Source of the DNA: Daejeonella lutea
GTDB lineage: Bacteria; Bacteroidota; Bacteroidia; Sphingobacteriales; Sphingobacteriaceae
Reading direction: 5' to 3'
Length of the DNA stretch: 64,000 bases
NCBI RefSeq assembly: GCF_900168015.1
Contig: NZ_FUYR01000001.1
Span: 95,968 to 159,967, forward strand
In this document: positions 16,326 to 26,657 of the stretch, in pieces
How the letters are laid out: every line of letters begins with the position of its first letter
How positions within the stretch are numbered: position 1 is the first letter of the stretch
Position numbers and translations under genes: made by a program
The notes under the pieces: generated by a model
Databases searched by the model: none
What the model saw: the letters and a program-made list of their open reading frames with translations, nothing else
Told to the model about the DNA's origin: nothing

Positions 16326-19300
16326 ATGTCTTACAAAAAGGATAATAAAATCAAAAGTAATTTCACCTCGATAACCATCAGTTTGGCTTCTCCCGAATCT
16401 ATCCTGGAGCGTTCAAGTGGTGAGGTGTTAAAGCCGGAAACTATCAACTACCGGACTTACAAACCTGAGCGTGATGGCTTATTTTGCGAGCGGATATTCG
16501 GTCCTGTAAAGGATTATGAATGTCATTGCGGTAAATACAAGCGTATCCGTTATAAGGGAATCGTCTGCGATCGTTGCGGTGTTGAAGTAACTGAGAAGAA
16601 AGTACGTCGTGAGCGTATGGGACACATTAACCTGGTGGTTCCTGTTGCGCACATATGGTATTTCCGTTCTCTACCAAACAAGATCGGTTACCTTTTGGGA
16701 TTGCCTACCAAGAAACTTGACCTCATTATTTATTATGAGCGTTACGTTGTTATTCAGGCTGGATTAAAAGAAGCTGATGGTATCCAGAAAATGGATTTCC
16801 TTACCGAAGAGGAATACCTTGACATCTTAGATACATTACCAAAAGAAAATCAATACCTGGACGATAAAGATCCGGAGAAATTCATCGCGAAGATGGGTGC
16901 TGAAGCACTTCAGGACCTGCTCGGACGTTTGGATCTCGATCAGCAATCTTACGACCTTCGTCACCAGGCAGCTACCGAAACTTCACAGCAACGTAAAACT
17001 GAGGCCTTAAAACGCCTTCAGGTTGTTGAAGCTTTCCGTGGTGCAAATACCCGTATTGAGAATAACCCTGAGTGGATGATCGTTAAGATCGTTCCGGTTA
17101 TTCCACCAGAATTGAGGCCTCTCGTTCCACTTGAGGGTGGCCGTTTTGCTACTTCAGATTTGAATGACCTTTACCGCCGTGTGATCATCCGTAACAACCG
17201 TTTGAAACGTTTGATCGAGATCAAGGCGCCAGAGGTGATTTTACGTAACGAGAAGCGTATGCTTCAGGAGTCTGTCGATTCATTATTCGACAACTCACGT
17301 AAAGTAAACGCAGTAAAAACAGAAGGCAACCGTGCTTTGAAATCTCTTTCTGACATCTTGAAAGGTAAACAAGGTCGTTTCCGTCAAAACTTATTAGGTA
17401 AGCGTGTGGATTATTCGGCACGTTCCGTAATTGTTGTAGGGCCAAACCTCAAACTTCACGAGTGCGGTCTACCTAAAGATATGGCTGCTGAGTTGTTTAA
17501 ACCATTCATCATTCGTAAAATGATTGAAAGAGGTGTGGTGAAGACGGTTAAATCGGCCAAAAAGATAGTTGATCGCAAAGATCCAATCGTTTGGGATATC
17601 CTTGAAAACGTATTGAAAGGTCACCCGGTATTGTTAAACCGTGCTCCAACGCTTCACCGTTTAGGTATTCAGTCTTTTCAGCCTAAGCTTGTTGAAGGAA
17701 AAGCAATTCAATTGCACCCATTAGTGTGTACTGCATTCAACGCGGATTTTGACGGTGACCAGATGGCTGTGCATTTACCATTAGGTAATGCTGCAATTCT
17801 GGAAGCCCAAATGCTGATGCTTGCTTCGCACAACATTCTTAACCCAGCGAACGGCACGCCAATCACTGTTCCATCTCAGGATATGGTTTTGGGTCTTTAT
17901 TATATTACTAAAGGCCGCAGAACTGATGAAACTCGTGTTGTTGTAGGTCAGGATCAAACATTCTATTCTCCTGAAGAAGTAATTATTGCTTATAACGAAC
18001 GTAAGCTTGATCTTCACGCTTTTATCAAGGTTAAAACCAATGTGAAAGAGAAGGATGGCGGACAGATTGTTAATAAGCTTATCGAAACGACTGTAGGTCG
18101 CGTTCTCTTTAACCAGAGAGTTCCTGCTGAAGTTGGATATATTAATGAATTATTAACCAAGAAATCACTTCGTGATATTATTGGCGAGGTAGTGAAAACT
18201 ACTGGTATGGCTCGTGCAGCACAGTTCCTTGATGATATCAAAGAATTAGGTTTCCAAATGGCATTCCAGGGTGGTCTTTCATTTAACCTTCAGGATCTTA
18301 ACATTCCTGCTGAAAAAGCACAGCTTATCGGCCAGGCAAGTAAGGAAGTTGAAGAGGTAATGAATAACTATAATATGGGTTTCATTACTAACAACGAACG
18401 TTACAATCAGATTATCGATATCTGGACCCGTATTAACAATCGTCTTACAGCGAATGTAATGAACCAGTTATCGAGCGATAATCAAGGATTTAACTCGGTT
18501 TACATGATGCTTGACTCTGGAGCACGTGGTTCTAAAGAGCAGATTCGTCAGCTTTGTGGAATGCGTGGTTTGATGGCTAAGCCTCAGAAGTCAGGTTCTG
18601 GTGGTGAAATTATTGAAAACCCGATCTTATCTAACTTTAAAGAAGGATTATCGGTACTCGAATACTTCATTTCTACTCACGGTGCACGTAAAGGTCTTGC
18701 AGATACTGCATTGAAAACGGCAGATGCTGGTTACTTAACTCGTCGTTTACATGACGTTGCTCAGGATATGATCGTGGGTGAAACGGATTGCGGAACACTG
18801 AGAGGAATCTACACCACTGCATTAAAAGATAATGAGGATATCGTGGAACCATTATACGACCGTATTTTGGGTAGAACAAGTCTTCACGATGTATATGATC
18901 CACTGACTAATGACTTACTTGTAACCGCAGGTGAAGATATTGAAGAGGATGTTGCAGTTAAAATTGAAAACTCTGCCCTTGAGGGTATAGAGATCCGTTC
19001 GGTTTTGACATGTGAAAGCAAGCGTGGTGTTTGTGCTCTTTGTTATGGACGTAACCTTGCTACTGGTAAACGCGTTCAAATGGGTGAAGCTGTAGGAGTA
19101 ATTGCTGCACAGTCAATCGGTGAGCCGGGTACACAGTTGACACTTCGTACATTCCACGTGGGTGGTACGGCATCGAACATCGCGGCAGAATCTCAGATCG
19201 TTGCTAAGTTCGACGGTGTTATTGAGTTCGAAAATGTGAGAACGGTTAGTCACCAAACTGAAGAAGGACCACTAGAAGTTGTTTTAGGACGTTCAGGTGA

Positions 19301-20615
19301 ATTCAGGATAGTTGAGCCAGGCACAAACAAAATGATCATGGCCAACAACATCCCTTACGGAGCTTATCTGTATGTTAAGGATGGTGAGAAGATCTCCAAA
19401 GGCGATAAAATCTGTAGCTGGGATCCATATAATGCGGTTATTATCTCCGAGTTCGAAGGAAAAGCTGAATTTGAAGCGATCATTGAAGGTGTGACTTTCC
19501 GTGAAGAGTCGGATGAGCAAACTGGTCACAGAGAGAAAGTTATCATTGATACCCGTGATAAAACTAAAAACCCGGTTATCCGTGTGGCGGATAAGAAAGG
19601 TAATGGACTAAAAGGATATAACATTCCGGTAGGAGCACACATTGCAGTAGAAGAACACGAAGCTGTGAAAATGGGGCAGATCATTGCTAAAATCCCTCGT
19701 TCAACAGGAAAAACAAGAGATATTACGGGTGGTCTTCCACGTGTGACAGAATTGTTCGAAGCACGTAACCCTTCAAATCCAGCCGTTGTAACTGAAATTG
19801 ACGGTGTTGTAACCTTGGGTGGTGTTAAACGTGGTAATCGTGAGATGTCTATTGAATCCAAAGACGGACAGATCAAGAAATACCTTGTTCCATTGTCTAA
19901 GCACATACTTGTACAGGATAATGACTTCGTGAAAGCGGGTATGCCTTTGTCTGACGGGTCTATTTCTCCGGCTGATATCCTTTCAATTAAAGGCCCTGCA
20001 GCAGTTCAGGAATATCTGGTTAATGGTATTCAGGAAGTTTACCGTTTACAAGGTGTGAAGATCAACGATAAACACTTTGAGACCATCGTTCACCAAATGA
20101 TGCAGAAGGTGATGATTGAGGACGCTGGAGATACACGCTTCCTTGAAAAGGAACTTGTGGACCGTTGGGACTTCCAATTGGAAAATGACGAGATCTACGA
20201 TAAACGTGTCGTTACTGATCCGGGAGAATCTACTAACCTAAAAGCAGGGCAGATTATTTCTGTGCGTAAACTGAGAGATGAAAATTCTGTACTGAAACGT
20301 AAGGACATGAGACTCGTTGAAACTCGCGATGCAATTGCGGCTACTTCAAGCCAAATGCTTCAGGGTATCACTCGTGCATCATTGGGAACTAAATCGTTCA
20401 TATCTGCAGCTTCCTTCCAGGAAACTACTAAAGTGTTGAATGAAGCGGCTATCAGTGGCAAGCGCGATAACCTGTTAGGATTGAAAGAAAACGTAATTGT
20501 AGGTCATTTGATTCCGTCAGGAACAGGTCTGCGTCATTACGAGCGAATCATAGTAGGTTCTCAAGAAGAATACGACAAGTTATTGGCATCAAAACAGGAA
20601 GAAGTAGAAGCTTAA
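16326..20615 (+). CDS. rpoC: DNA-directed RNA polymerase subunit beta'
   Basis: A 1429-residue beta' subunit. The N-terminal zinc site uses C66, C68, C81 and C84. The catalytic magnesium motif NADFDGD starts at N472 (D474, D476, D478). The second zinc cluster region ([16 protein letters not shown]) is near residue 900, followed by the trigger loop region with [13 protein letters not shown]. It starts at ATG after an A-rich leader (AAAACAAAAAGAGCT) without Shine-Dalgarno. Last gene of the operon, closed by the terminator at 20641. Confidence 0.99.
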   Translation: MSYKKDNKIKSNFTSITISLASPESILERSSGEVLKPETINYRTYKPERDGLFCERIFGPVKDYECHCGKYKRIRYKGIVCDRCGVEVTEKKVRRERMGHINLVVPVAHIWYFRSLPNKIGYLLGLPTKKLDLIIYYERYVVIQAGLKEADGIQKMDFLTEEEYLDILDTLPKENQYLDDKDPEKFIAKMGAEALQDLLGRLDLDQQSYDLRHQAATETSQQRKTEALKRLQVVEAFRGANTRIENNPEWMIVKIVPVIPPELRPLVPLEGGRFATSDLNDLYRRVIIRNNRLKRLIEIKAPEVILRNEKRMLQESVDSLFDNSRKVNAVKTEGNRALKSLSDILKGKQGRFRQNLLGKRVDYSARSVIVVGPNLKLHECGLPKDMAAELFKPFIIRKMIERGVVKTVKSAKKIVDRKDPIVWDILENVLKGHPVLLNRAPTLHRLGIQSFQPKLVEGKAIQLHPLVCTAFNADFDGDQMAVHLPLGNAAILEAQMLMLASHNILNPANGTPITVPSQDMVLGLYYITKGRRTDETRVVVGQDQTFYSPEEVIIAYNERKLDLHAFIKVKTNVKEKDGGQIVNKLIETTVGRVLFNQRVPAEVGYINELLTKKSLRDIIGEVVKTTGMARAAQFLDDIKELGFQMAFQGGLSFNLQDLNIPAEKAQLIGQASKEVEEVMNNYNMGFITNNERYNQIIDIWTRINNRLTANVMNQLSSDNQGFNSVYMMLDSGARGSKEQIRQLCGMRGLMAKPQKSGSGGEIIENPILSNFKEGLSVLEYFISTHGARKGLADTALKTADAGYLTRRLHDVAQDMIVGETDCGTLRGIYTTALKDNEDIVEPLYDRILGRTSLHDVYDPLTNDLLVTAGEDIEEDVAVKIENSALEGIEIRSVLTCESKRGVCALCYGRNLATGKRVQMGEAVGVIAAQSIGEPGTQLTLRTFHVGGTASNIAAESQIVAKFDGVIEFENVRTVSHQTEEGPLEVVLGRSGEFRIVEPGTNKMIMANNIPYGAYLYVKDGEKISKGDKICSWDPYNAVIISEFEGKAEFEAIIEGVTFREESDEQTGHREKVIIDTRDKTKNPVIRVADKKGNGLKGYNIPVGAHIAVEEHEAVKMGQIIAKIPRSTGKTRDITGGLPRVTELFEARNPSNPAVVTEIDGVVTLGGVKRGNREMSIESKDGQIKKYLVPLSKHILVQDNDFVKAGMPLSDGSISPADILSIKGPAAVQEYLVNGIQEVYRLQGVKINDKHFETIVHQMMQKVMIEDAGDTRFLEKELVDRWDFQLENDEIYDKRVVTDPGESTNLKAGQIISVRKLRDENSVLKRKDMRLVETRDAIAATSSQMLQGITRASLGTKSFISAASFQETTKVLNEAAISGKRDNLLGLKENVIVGHLIPSGTGLRHYERIIVGSQEEYDKLLASKQEEVEA

Positions 20616-20640
20616 TTCTGGCCATTTACTAACTATTAAG

Positions 20641-20666
20641 CCTCCGATTTATCGGAGGCTTTTTTG
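20641..20666 (+). terminator. Intrinsic terminator after rpoC
   Basis: Perfect 8-bp stem GCCTCCGA/TCGGAGGC with loop TTTA followed by six T residues. It closes the nusG-rpoC transcription unit. Confidence 0.95.
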
Positions 20667-20799
20667 ATTGGTGCATAATGTGTAGATTGGTAGAAAACGC
20701 CACATATTAAACAAGGGGACTTTAAAAGATTCTCTTTCACTGAAATTTAGAGCAGTTATGTAGTCTTTATCTTCGGAATAGACTTTTTATCTTTATATT

Positions 20800-21114
20800 A
20801 TGGAAGAACAAAATCCTGAAAATCAATTAAATATCGAACTTTCTGAAGAGGTTGCAGAAGGAATATATTCAAACCTAGCCATTATTACCCATTCAAATAC
20901 CGAATTTGTCCTTGACTTCGTACGTGTAATGCCCGGTGTTCCCAAGGCAAGGGTTAAATCGAGGATTGTTTTAACTCCTGAACATGCCAAACGGTTCATG
21001 AGAGCTCTTGAAGACAATCTTGAGAAGTTCGAAGCAATAAATGGCCGTATCAAGATTAATGAGGATCCGCCAGCTTTGCCTATGAATTTTGGCGGACCGC
21101 CAGCGCAGGCTTAA
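20800..21114 (+). CDS. DUF3467 family protein
   Basis: A 104-residue acidic soluble protein. The core AEGIYSNLAIITHSNTEFVLDF, followed by MPGVPKARVKSRIVLTPEHAKRF, matches the widespread but uncharacterised DUF3467 family, often encoded right after rpoC in Bacteroidota. The C-terminus is proline rich. It starts 185 bp after rpoC, beyond the terminator, so it likely has its own promoter. The channel gene begins 1 bp after its stop codon. Confidence 0.85.
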   Translation: MEEQNPENQLNIELSEEVAEGIYSNLAIITHSNTEFVLDFVRVMPGVPKARVKSRIVLTPEHAKRFMRALEDNLEKFEAINGRIKINEDPPALPMNFGGPPAQA

Positions 21115-21115
21115 C

Positions 21116-21814
21116 ATGAAACGACATTTCAACAAACTGTTATTTGGAAACCAGGCCCTAAATAAGCTTGAAGAACAGCCACACATACCGCATTTTAATA
21201 AAATCCGTGATGTGTGGCAAAATTCTAATTATAACGATTTTGGAATCGAGCGAATTTTCAGATTATTCCTTGTAACATCAAAAATTTTTTTCCCCGGTGT
21301 CTACCTGGATTATGTTCACCGTAAATCTTCATATCATCGGCGAAAGATAACAGGTGAATTGTATGTGATCTTTAAGACAGCTATGCCATTTGTTATGCTG
21401 TATTTTAAGCTATGGAATATCCCCTGGCTATTTGCGTTGAATATTTACCTGTTGATTGAAACCTATGTATATATTTTCCACAAAATATTTCTACCCGAAC
21501 ACAATAGCAACAGAAACTTCAATCGTTCTCTGATATTATTATTTTTTAATTTCACCGAAGTCATCGGTTCTTATGCGGTAATCTATGCCGCAGGGACTTA
21601 TTTTAATCAACCCGTGAAGACCATCACTGAAGCATTATATTTTAGTCTCATAACAGGTGCCACTGTAGGTTATGGAGATGTTTTTCCGATAAACCATGAC
21701 GGAAAATTATTGGTGATGAGCCAATTGGTTAGCACGCTTTCATTTCTACTGCTTTTCTTTAACTTTTTTGCACCTCGTGCTCAGGATCATCCAGCACGGA
21801 GTCGAGGTATCTAA
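21116..21814 (+). CDS. Two-pore-helix type potassium channel protein
   Basis: A 232-residue membrane protein with about five hydrophobic segments. The last two flank a pore loop with the potassium selectivity filter TVGYGD (motif TGATVGYGDVFP near residue 185). This is the Ion_trans_2 / KcsA-like pore, preceded by extra helices and a cytosolic N-terminus. No RCK/TrkA-N regulatory domain is visible. ATG at 21116 was chosen because it follows the DUF3467 stop codon. Its last 56 bp overlap the 3' end of the convergent miaA gene. Confidence 0.85.
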   Translation: MKRHFNKLLFGNQALNKLEEQPHIPHFNKIRDVWQNSNYNDFGIERIFRLFLVTSKIFFPGVYLDYVHRKSSYHRRKITGELYVIFKTAMPFVMLYFKLWNIPWLFALNIYLLIETYVYIFHKIFLPEHNSNRNFNRSLILLFFNFTEVIGSYAVIYAAGTYFNQPVKTITEALYFSLITGATVGYGDVFPINHDGKLLVMSQLVSTLSFLLLFFNFFAPRAQDHPARSRGI

Positions 21815-22691
21815 TTATTTTTTCAATTTCATGGGGTTGAAACCAATGATATTCTCCGGATTTACTAAACCAGGTTAATTGCCTTTTTGCAAATCTCCTT
21901 GTGTTCTGCTTGATCTTCTCTATGGCATCTTCCAAGCTCAGATTTCCATCAAAATATTGGAACAATTCAGAGTAGCCAACAGTATTTAGTGGATTGAGGG
22001 TACGATAAGGAATAAGGCTTTCAACTTCTTCAATAAGGCCGGCATTAACCATAAGATCTACTCGTCTATTTATGTTATTATAGAGGATTTCTCTTTGTAA
22101 ATTAAGCCCGACCAGGACGATATTGAACGGGCGAACTTTTTTTATTTTACTTCTAAATGCCGAGAATGGCTTGGAAGTTGCTTTAAATACTTCAAGCGCC
22201 CTAATAATTCGTTGAGGATTATTTAGATCGACTTCATTAAAATAGACAGGATCAACCTCCTTAAGCATTTCTTGTAGCGTGGAGATTCCTTTGGATTCAA
22301 GAAGTTTATTTAAATCATCCCGAATATCTTTAGAGGATTGGGGAAGTTCGTCGAAACCCCTGATTACAGCATCAATAAAAAGTCCTGAGCCCCCTGCAAG
22401 AATTACTACATTATTTTTGTTAAAAAGCAGGTCAATTCTGGCCAGAGCTTCTCTTTCAAAGTCGCCTACATTAAAGTTTTGGGTAATGGACAGGGAATTT
22501 ACAAAATGATGCTTAGCAGCTTTAAGTTCTTCCGGTGAGGGTTTGGCAGTACCAATTTCCATTTCCCGGTAGAATTGCCGGGAATCCGCGGAAATAATTT
22601 CTGTGTTATAATGTTGGGCTAATTTAATCGCTAAACCCGTTTTTCCTATAGCGGTTGGCCCTGCAATTACGACTAGTGTCTTGGCCTTCAA
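21759..22691 (-). CDS. miaA: tRNA dimethylallyltransferase
   Basis: A 310-residue enzyme that adds dimethylallyl to A37 of tRNAs reading UNN codons. P-loop G11-T18 (GPTAIGKT), substrate-binding ISADSRQFYREMEIGTAKP (about 34-52), and later the tRNA-contacting TRRFAKRQLTWF near residue 275 are present. Length is normal. The end overlaps the potassium-channel gene on the opposite strand. The pRiA4b-like gene lies 17 bp upstream on the same strand. Confidence 0.97.
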   Translation of the reverse strand: MKAKTLVVIAGPTAIGKTGLAIKLAQHYNTEIISADSRQFYREMEIGTAKPSPEELKAAKHHFVNSLSITQNFNVGDFEREALARIDLLFNKNNVVILAGGSGLFIDAVIRGFDELPQSSKDIRDDLNKLLESKGISTLQEMLKEVDPVYFNEVDLNNPQRIIRALEVFKATSKPFSAFRSKIKKVRPFNIVLVGLNLQREILYNNINRRVDLMVNAGLIEEVESLIPYRTLNPLNTVGYSELFQYFDGNLSLEDAIEKIKQNTRRFAKRQLTWFSKSGEYHWFQPHEIEKIIRYLDSVLDDPEHEVQKS

Positions 22692-22708
22692 GATATTTTT
22701 TTCAGATA

Positions 22709-23356
22709 TTAATAGTCATCTTTCTGAAGGTCGTCCGCGTCATAACCTTCATTATCAGAAAATTCGTCCATGAATTCATCTTTCTCATCTTCATCACCAT
22801 CACCAGCACTTTCTTCTGTACTGATACCCATATCATTCATTTGTTCTAATTCTTCGGTGTCCTCCGGCTGGAAATCTTCTTCATTCAGAAAATCAAAATC
22901 ATCAGATACGGCAGTAGCAGCTCCTTGAGGTAAAATGCCAGTCCCGGCAACTTTTGGTGCCTCCCCAAGACTGCGTGTAACGTGAGGATAGGTTTTTCCA
23001 GCTTCCTCATTTAGCATGATCTTAATCAATTCGACGTGGAAATCAAAAGGCCGGTCAAAATTATAGATGTAATAGAACTTTTGATGGGGATCATCAATGA
23101 AACTGCTTAGTTTAGAATTCTCCATTAATGCAACTTCATTATTGATCTTGCGCTGGTTTGGTAAATATGCAATCTCTTCGTTCTTTATCCATTGATCGTT
23201 GCTTACATAAAATGAAGAAGACGCCTCCACTTTATACCCCGTAGATACATGGATGGCTTTGTGAAGATCTTCAAAAGTTTGGTTTGATTTGATGTCAATA
23301 TCCCGTTCTACATCATCATAATCTTCGAAAGACACCCTGAATCTATATATCGCCAT
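22709..23356 (-). CDS. Plasmid pRiA4b ORF-3-like family protein
   Basis: A 215-residue protein. The N-terminal ~140 residues (AIYRFRVSFEDYDDVERDIDIKS, ..HKAIHVSTGYK, FYYIYNFDRPFDFHVEL) fit the IS1096-passenger / pRiA4b ORF-3-like fold. The last ~75 residues are very acidic (runs of D and E) and probably disordered. Function is unknown. No transposase is nearby, so it looks like a resident chromosomal gene, probably co-transcribed with miaA. Confidence 0.8.
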   Translation of the reverse strand: MAIYRFRVSFEDYDDVERDIDIKSNQTFEDLHKAIHVSTGYKVEASSSFYVSNDQWIKNEEIAYLPNQRKINNEVALMENSKLSSFIDDPHQKFYYIYNFDRPFDFHVELIKIMLNEEAGKTYPHVTRSLGEAPKVAGTGILPQGAATAVSDDFDFLNEEDFQPEDTEELEQMNDMGISTEESAGDGDEDEKDEFMDEFSDNEGYDADDLQKDDY

Positions 23357-23422
23357 TACTATCTATTATTTAAGTGCAAAAATACTATTTGAAAAAAGGA
23401 TTCTGGATTTTGTTAAAAATAT

Positions 23423-24835
23423 TTATGTATTTGATTTGGCCGGCATTAATCCAATCTCTTTCCCTTTTTCCAACATAAATTGTATTGCTTCTTCCCTCGA
23501 ATTTTTAATTTCGCCTTCAAGGATTGCTTCTCTTATTTGATTTTTTATTATGCCAACTTCCCTTCCAGCCCTCAAATTAAATGCCAGCATGATATCTTCT
23601 CCGCTTACTGGCGGTTGCCAGTTCCTTATCTGATCACTTTCTTCAACTTCTTTAAGTCGTTTTGTAACCAATTCAAAATTACGCCTATATTTTTTTATTT
23701 TAAATTCGTTCTTCGTCGTAACGTCGGCATTGCATAATAGCATGAGTCCTTCAATTTCTTCTCCTGCTTCAAACAGCAGCCTCCGAACGGCTGAGTCGGT
23801 TACAACTTCCTGCGCAAGAACGATAGGACGTAAATGAAGCTGCACAAGTTTCTGAACCATCTTCATTTTATCGTTGAGCGGGAGCTTTAGCTGAGCAAAA
23901 ATTTTTGGTACCATTCGAGCACCGCGGTCTTCGTGACCATGGAACGTCCACCCATGCCCTGGTTCGAAACGCTTGGTAGCCGGTTTCGCAATATCGTGCA
24001 GGATTGCAGCCCATCTTAACCACAGATCGTGAGTATTTTCAGAAATATTGTCCAATACCTGCAGAGTATGATAGAAATTATCCTTGTGGCCTTTTCCATC
24101 TATGACGTCGACACCATGAAGATCTACCATCTGCGGAAAAACTTCCTTCAGCAAGCCAGTATCAAATAGGTATTTGAAGCCTACAGAAGGTTTGGGCGAT
24201 AGAATAATCTTATTCAATTCGTCTGTAACCCTTTCCATAGATACAATCTTGATACGACTACAATTCCTCGCGATTGCGGAAATGGCGGCATTATCTATTT
24301 CAAATCCCAGTTGCGAGGCGAATCGTATTGCCCTGAGCATCCTCAGCGGATCATCGGAAAAAGTTATTTGCGGATCAAGAGGGGTCCTTATCAATTTGTT
24401 TTCTAGATCATCAATCCCACCGAAGGGGTCGAGGAGCACGCCAAAGTTCGATTTATTAAGACCAAAGGCCATCGCGTTTATAGTAAAATCACGCCGTTTT
24501 TGATCATCATCAAGGGTTCCGTCCTCAACAATCGGTTTTCTTGATTCGGCGCGGTAGGACTCTCTTCTCGCTCCTACGAATTCAATTTCGAGTTCTCCAT
24601 CGCGCAGCATCGCTGTGCCGAAATTTTTAAAAATAGAAACTTTTGTATGAAGCATTTTCCCGGCAGCTTCTGCAAACTTAATTCCATTTCCAATTACAAG
24701 GATATCAATGTCTTTCGACGGCCGCTGCAAAAAAATATCCCGAACAAAACCCCCAATTACATAAATTTGGTCGTTCGTGGTCTCTGCGAGCTTACTTAGA
24801 CGTGTGAAGATTGGGTTATTCAGGTATTCTTTCAT
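23423..24835 (-). CDS. cca: CCA-adding tRNA nucleotidyltransferase with HD domain
   Basis: A 470-residue enzyme that adds or repairs the 3' CCA of tRNA. The class II nucleotidyltransferase head (VIGGFVRDIFLQRPSKDIDILV) has the catalytic DxD. The RRDFTINAMA motif and RNA-binding helical domain follow, then an HD phosphohydrolase domain (AAILHDIAKP). The start ATG at 24835 gives MKEYLNNP; an in-frame TTG at 24883 lies inside a promoter-like CAAATATC/GATATTTG element and is unlikely to be used. The tRNA genes of this window lack encoded CCA, so the enzyme is needed for synthesis, not only repair. Confidence 0.95.
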   Translation of the reverse strand: MKEYLNNPIFTRLSKLAETTNDQIYVIGGFVRDIFLQRPSKDIDILVIGNGIKFAEAAGKMLHTKVSIFKNFGTAMLRDGELEIEFVGARRESYRAESRKPIVEDGTLDDDQKRRDFTINAMAFGLNKSNFGVLLDPFGGIDDLENKLIRTPLDPQITFSDDPLRMLRAIRFASQLGFEIDNAAISAIARNCSRIKIVSMERVTDELNKIILSPKPSVGFKYLFDTGLLKEVFPQMVDLHGVDVIDGKGHKDNFYHTLQVLDNISENTHDLWLRWAAILHDIAKPATKRFEPGHGWTFHGHEDRGARMVPKIFAQLKLPLNDKMKMVQKLVQLHLRPIVLAQEVVTDSAVRRLLFEAGEEIEGLMLLCNADVTTKNEFKIKKYRRNFELVTKRLKEVEESDQIRNWQPPVSGEDIMLAFNLRAGREVGIIKNQIREAILEGEIKNSREEAIQFMLEKGKEIGLMPAKSNT

Positions 24836-24880
24836 GTCAATGCATTCCTTTTGGTGAAGGATGCTTGTTTTTGTAATAGA

Positions 24881-24888
24881 CAAATATC
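24881..24888 (-). promoter_or_regulatory. Possible -7 element of cca
   Basis: On the minus strand GATATTTG matches TAnnTTTG at all but the first position. No clear -33 element was found at the right distance. It overlaps the upstream in-frame TTG of cca. Confidence 0.4.
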
Positions 24889-24921
24889 GACAAAGGATGT
24901 CAATTTTAAGGCTTTAACGGC

Positions 24922-25488
24922 TTATTTCCTGATAAATGAAAATTTCCCCCCCGGTTCTAGCTTCATTATCGTAGACGGTTTACCATTGGAAACAACATTT
25001 TGATCCCAATTGACTACATAATCGACTCCATTTATTATTTCTGAACTTATGTCAAAAAATCCCAAGGGAGAAGGTTCGCCACTCAAGTTCGCAGACGTGG
25101 ATATAATTGGCTTTCGGAAACGCTGCAAAAGCTGAATGCAAAATTCCTGGCGGACAATCCGTATCCCAATACTCCCATCGGCAGCAATCGCATTCGATGC
25201 TAGATTTTTGGCACCTGAATAAATTATGGTTAAAGGATTCTCTGCAAATTCGATGAGATCGTACGCTATCTCAGGAACGTCAGCGACGTAACTCTGAAGC
25301 TTGCTGCCTGTATCCAATAAAACTATAAGGCTTTTTTCAGCCGATCGGCCCTTGAGCTTAAAAACCTTTTCAACCGCGTCCGGATTAGTTGCATCACACC
25401 CTAAACCCCATATGGTATCAGTAGGATAGAGGATAGTCCCTCCCTCTTTTAATACTTCAAAGGCCTTGTTTACTTCGTCTCTAAGCAT
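24922..25488 (-). CDS. L-threonylcarbamoyladenylate synthase (Sua5/YciO/YrdC family)
   Basis: A 188-residue enzyme of the YrdC fold that makes threonylcarbamoyl-AMP for the t6A modification of tRNAs reading ANN codons. Visible are the N-terminal GGTILYPTDTIWGLGCDATN (about 16-35), KLKGRSAEKSL, and the C-terminal STSANLSGEPSP. It lacks the extra Sua5 domain, so it is the short TsaC-like form. A YciO-type paralogue cannot be excluded. Its first 8 bp overlap the end of the upstream glycosyltransferase gene. Confidence 0.9.
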   Translation of the reverse strand: MLRDEVNKAFEVLKEGGTILYPTDTIWGLGCDATNPDAVEKVFKLKGRSAEKSLIVLLDTGSKLQSYVADVPEIAYDLIEFAENPLTIIYSGAKNLASNAIAADGSIGIRIVRQEFCIQLLQRFRKPIISTSANLSGEPSPLGFFDISSEIINGVDYVVNWDQNVVSNGKPSTIMKLEPGGKFSFIRK

Positions 25489-26590
25489 TGTCTATAACAT
25501 TTTGGTAAAGCTGCATTATGTCAGCAGCGATCTTTTTGTCTTCAAATTTTTCAAGATGTAACTTTCCCGCACTAACCATATTATTTCTTTTTTCACCGTT
25601 TTCTAATACAGTTAGAATTTGCTGAGCTAGATCGGTATCATCATCTGGATTTACATAGATGCTTCCGGGACCTCCCGCTTCTTCGAGGCACGACCCCGTA
25701 GCTGCAATGACCGGTATTCCCGAATACAGAGCTTCAATAATAGGAATTCCAAACCCTTCAAATCTTGACGGATAAATAAAAAGTTCGGCCTGCTGATAGA
25801 TTGCTGGCAGTTCATCGTGTGCAACATTCTGCAAAAAATGTACCCGGCCAGACAATTTATTTACATCGATAAAGTGTTCAACCTGTTTTTTGTATGCAGT
25901 CTTTCTACCAACAACCACGAGATGGACGTTTTCAAGCTTTGTTAATGCTTTTACTATTACCATTAAATTTTTTCGTTCCTCGATCGTACCCACACTCAAT
26001 ATGTATTTTGACGGAAGCTGGTGTTTACCCGCAATTTCTTTTCGGGATGTTTGAGGTGCAATTTGATGAAATATAGGGTCACAATTTTGATAAATTACAC
26101 TGATGCGATCCTTTTCAATCCCAAAAAATTGAATCAGATCATTTTTAGTTTGGTGGCTAATCGCAATAACCTTGTCAGCATTTCGAGCAGCATGGCGAAA
26201 CTTAAGATTGTAGATAATTCTGTCGAAAAATGCATAGTACTGTGGATATCTTAGAAAGATCAGGTCGTGTATAGTGACGACTGAACGAATTTGTGCTTTT
26301 TTTAAACCGGATGGAATCTCATTGCTTAGCCCATGAAAAAGTTTGATTTCGTGCTTTAGAAGATCATTTATAATGCCGCGGCTCCGCCAATACAGTTTGA
26401 ATCTTTTTTGTGAAGGATATTGATATTCGACTCCGCTGAGCTTCAAGTTCTGCGAAGGAGGTTTTAGTGCGTAAATAGTGTATTTGTGTTCAGGATAAAA
26501 TTTAGCCAGCAAACGGATTATGTACCGGCTATAGTTTCCCAAACCTGTGAGATTCTGAGTTGTACGTTTGCCGTCAAAACCTATATTCAT
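25481..26590 (-). CDS. Glycosyltransferase family 4 (GT-B) protein
   Basis: A 369-residue GT-B retaining glycosyltransferase. N-terminal donor-independent half begins GFDGKRTTQNLTGLGNYSRY. The C-terminal half has the nucleotide-sugar signature FIYPSRFEGFGIPIIEAL with the E-x7-E spacing near residue 280. The protein is cytosolic or membrane associated and typically acts in polysaccharide synthesis; donor and acceptor are unknown. It overlaps the threonylcarbamoyl-AMP synthase gene by 8 bp, implying co-translation. The dapD terminator lies upstream. Confidence 0.9.
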   Translation of the reverse strand: MNIGFDGKRTTQNLTGLGNYSRYIIRLLAKFYPEHKYTIYALKPPSQNLKLSGVEYQYPSQKRFKLYWRSRGIINDLLKHEIKLFHGLSNEIPSGLKKAQIRSVVTIHDLIFLRYPQYYAFFDRIIYNLKFRHAARNADKVIAISHQTKNDLIQFFGIEKDRISVIYQNCDPIFHQIAPQTSRKEIAGKHQLPSKYILSVGTIEERKNLMVIVKALTKLENVHLVVVGRKTAYKKQVEHFIDVNKLSGRVHFLQNVAHDELPAIYQQAELFIYPSRFEGFGIPIIEALYSGIPVIAATGSCLEEAGGPGSIYVNPDDDTDLAQQILTVLENGEKRNNMVSAGKLHLEKFEDKKIAADIMQLYQNVIDNA

Positions 26591-26603
26591 TCGGGGATTT
26601 ATA

Positions 26604-26639
26604 AAATTCAGAAGGCTTAACCAATTACCTTCTGAATTT
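26604..26639 (-). terminator. Intrinsic terminator after dapD
   Basis: Perfect 12-bp inverted repeat AAATTCAGAAGG / CCTTCTGAATTT with a 12-nt loop, followed on the minus strand by TTTTAT. It lies between the dapD stop and the glycosyltransferase start. Confidence 0.8.
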
Positions 26640-26657
26640 CCAATGACTGTTTATTAG

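Noticed and set aside
13052..19906. Several antisense open frames of 60-130 codons opposite rpoB and rpoC
   Set aside because: They are shadows created by the strong codon bias of the two long genes; serine-rich, low-complexity products and no start signals.
22709..23356. Remnant of a transposon (IS1096-passenger-like fold)
   Set aside because: No transposase or terminal inverted repeats were found; the gene is intact and embedded between miaA and cca.
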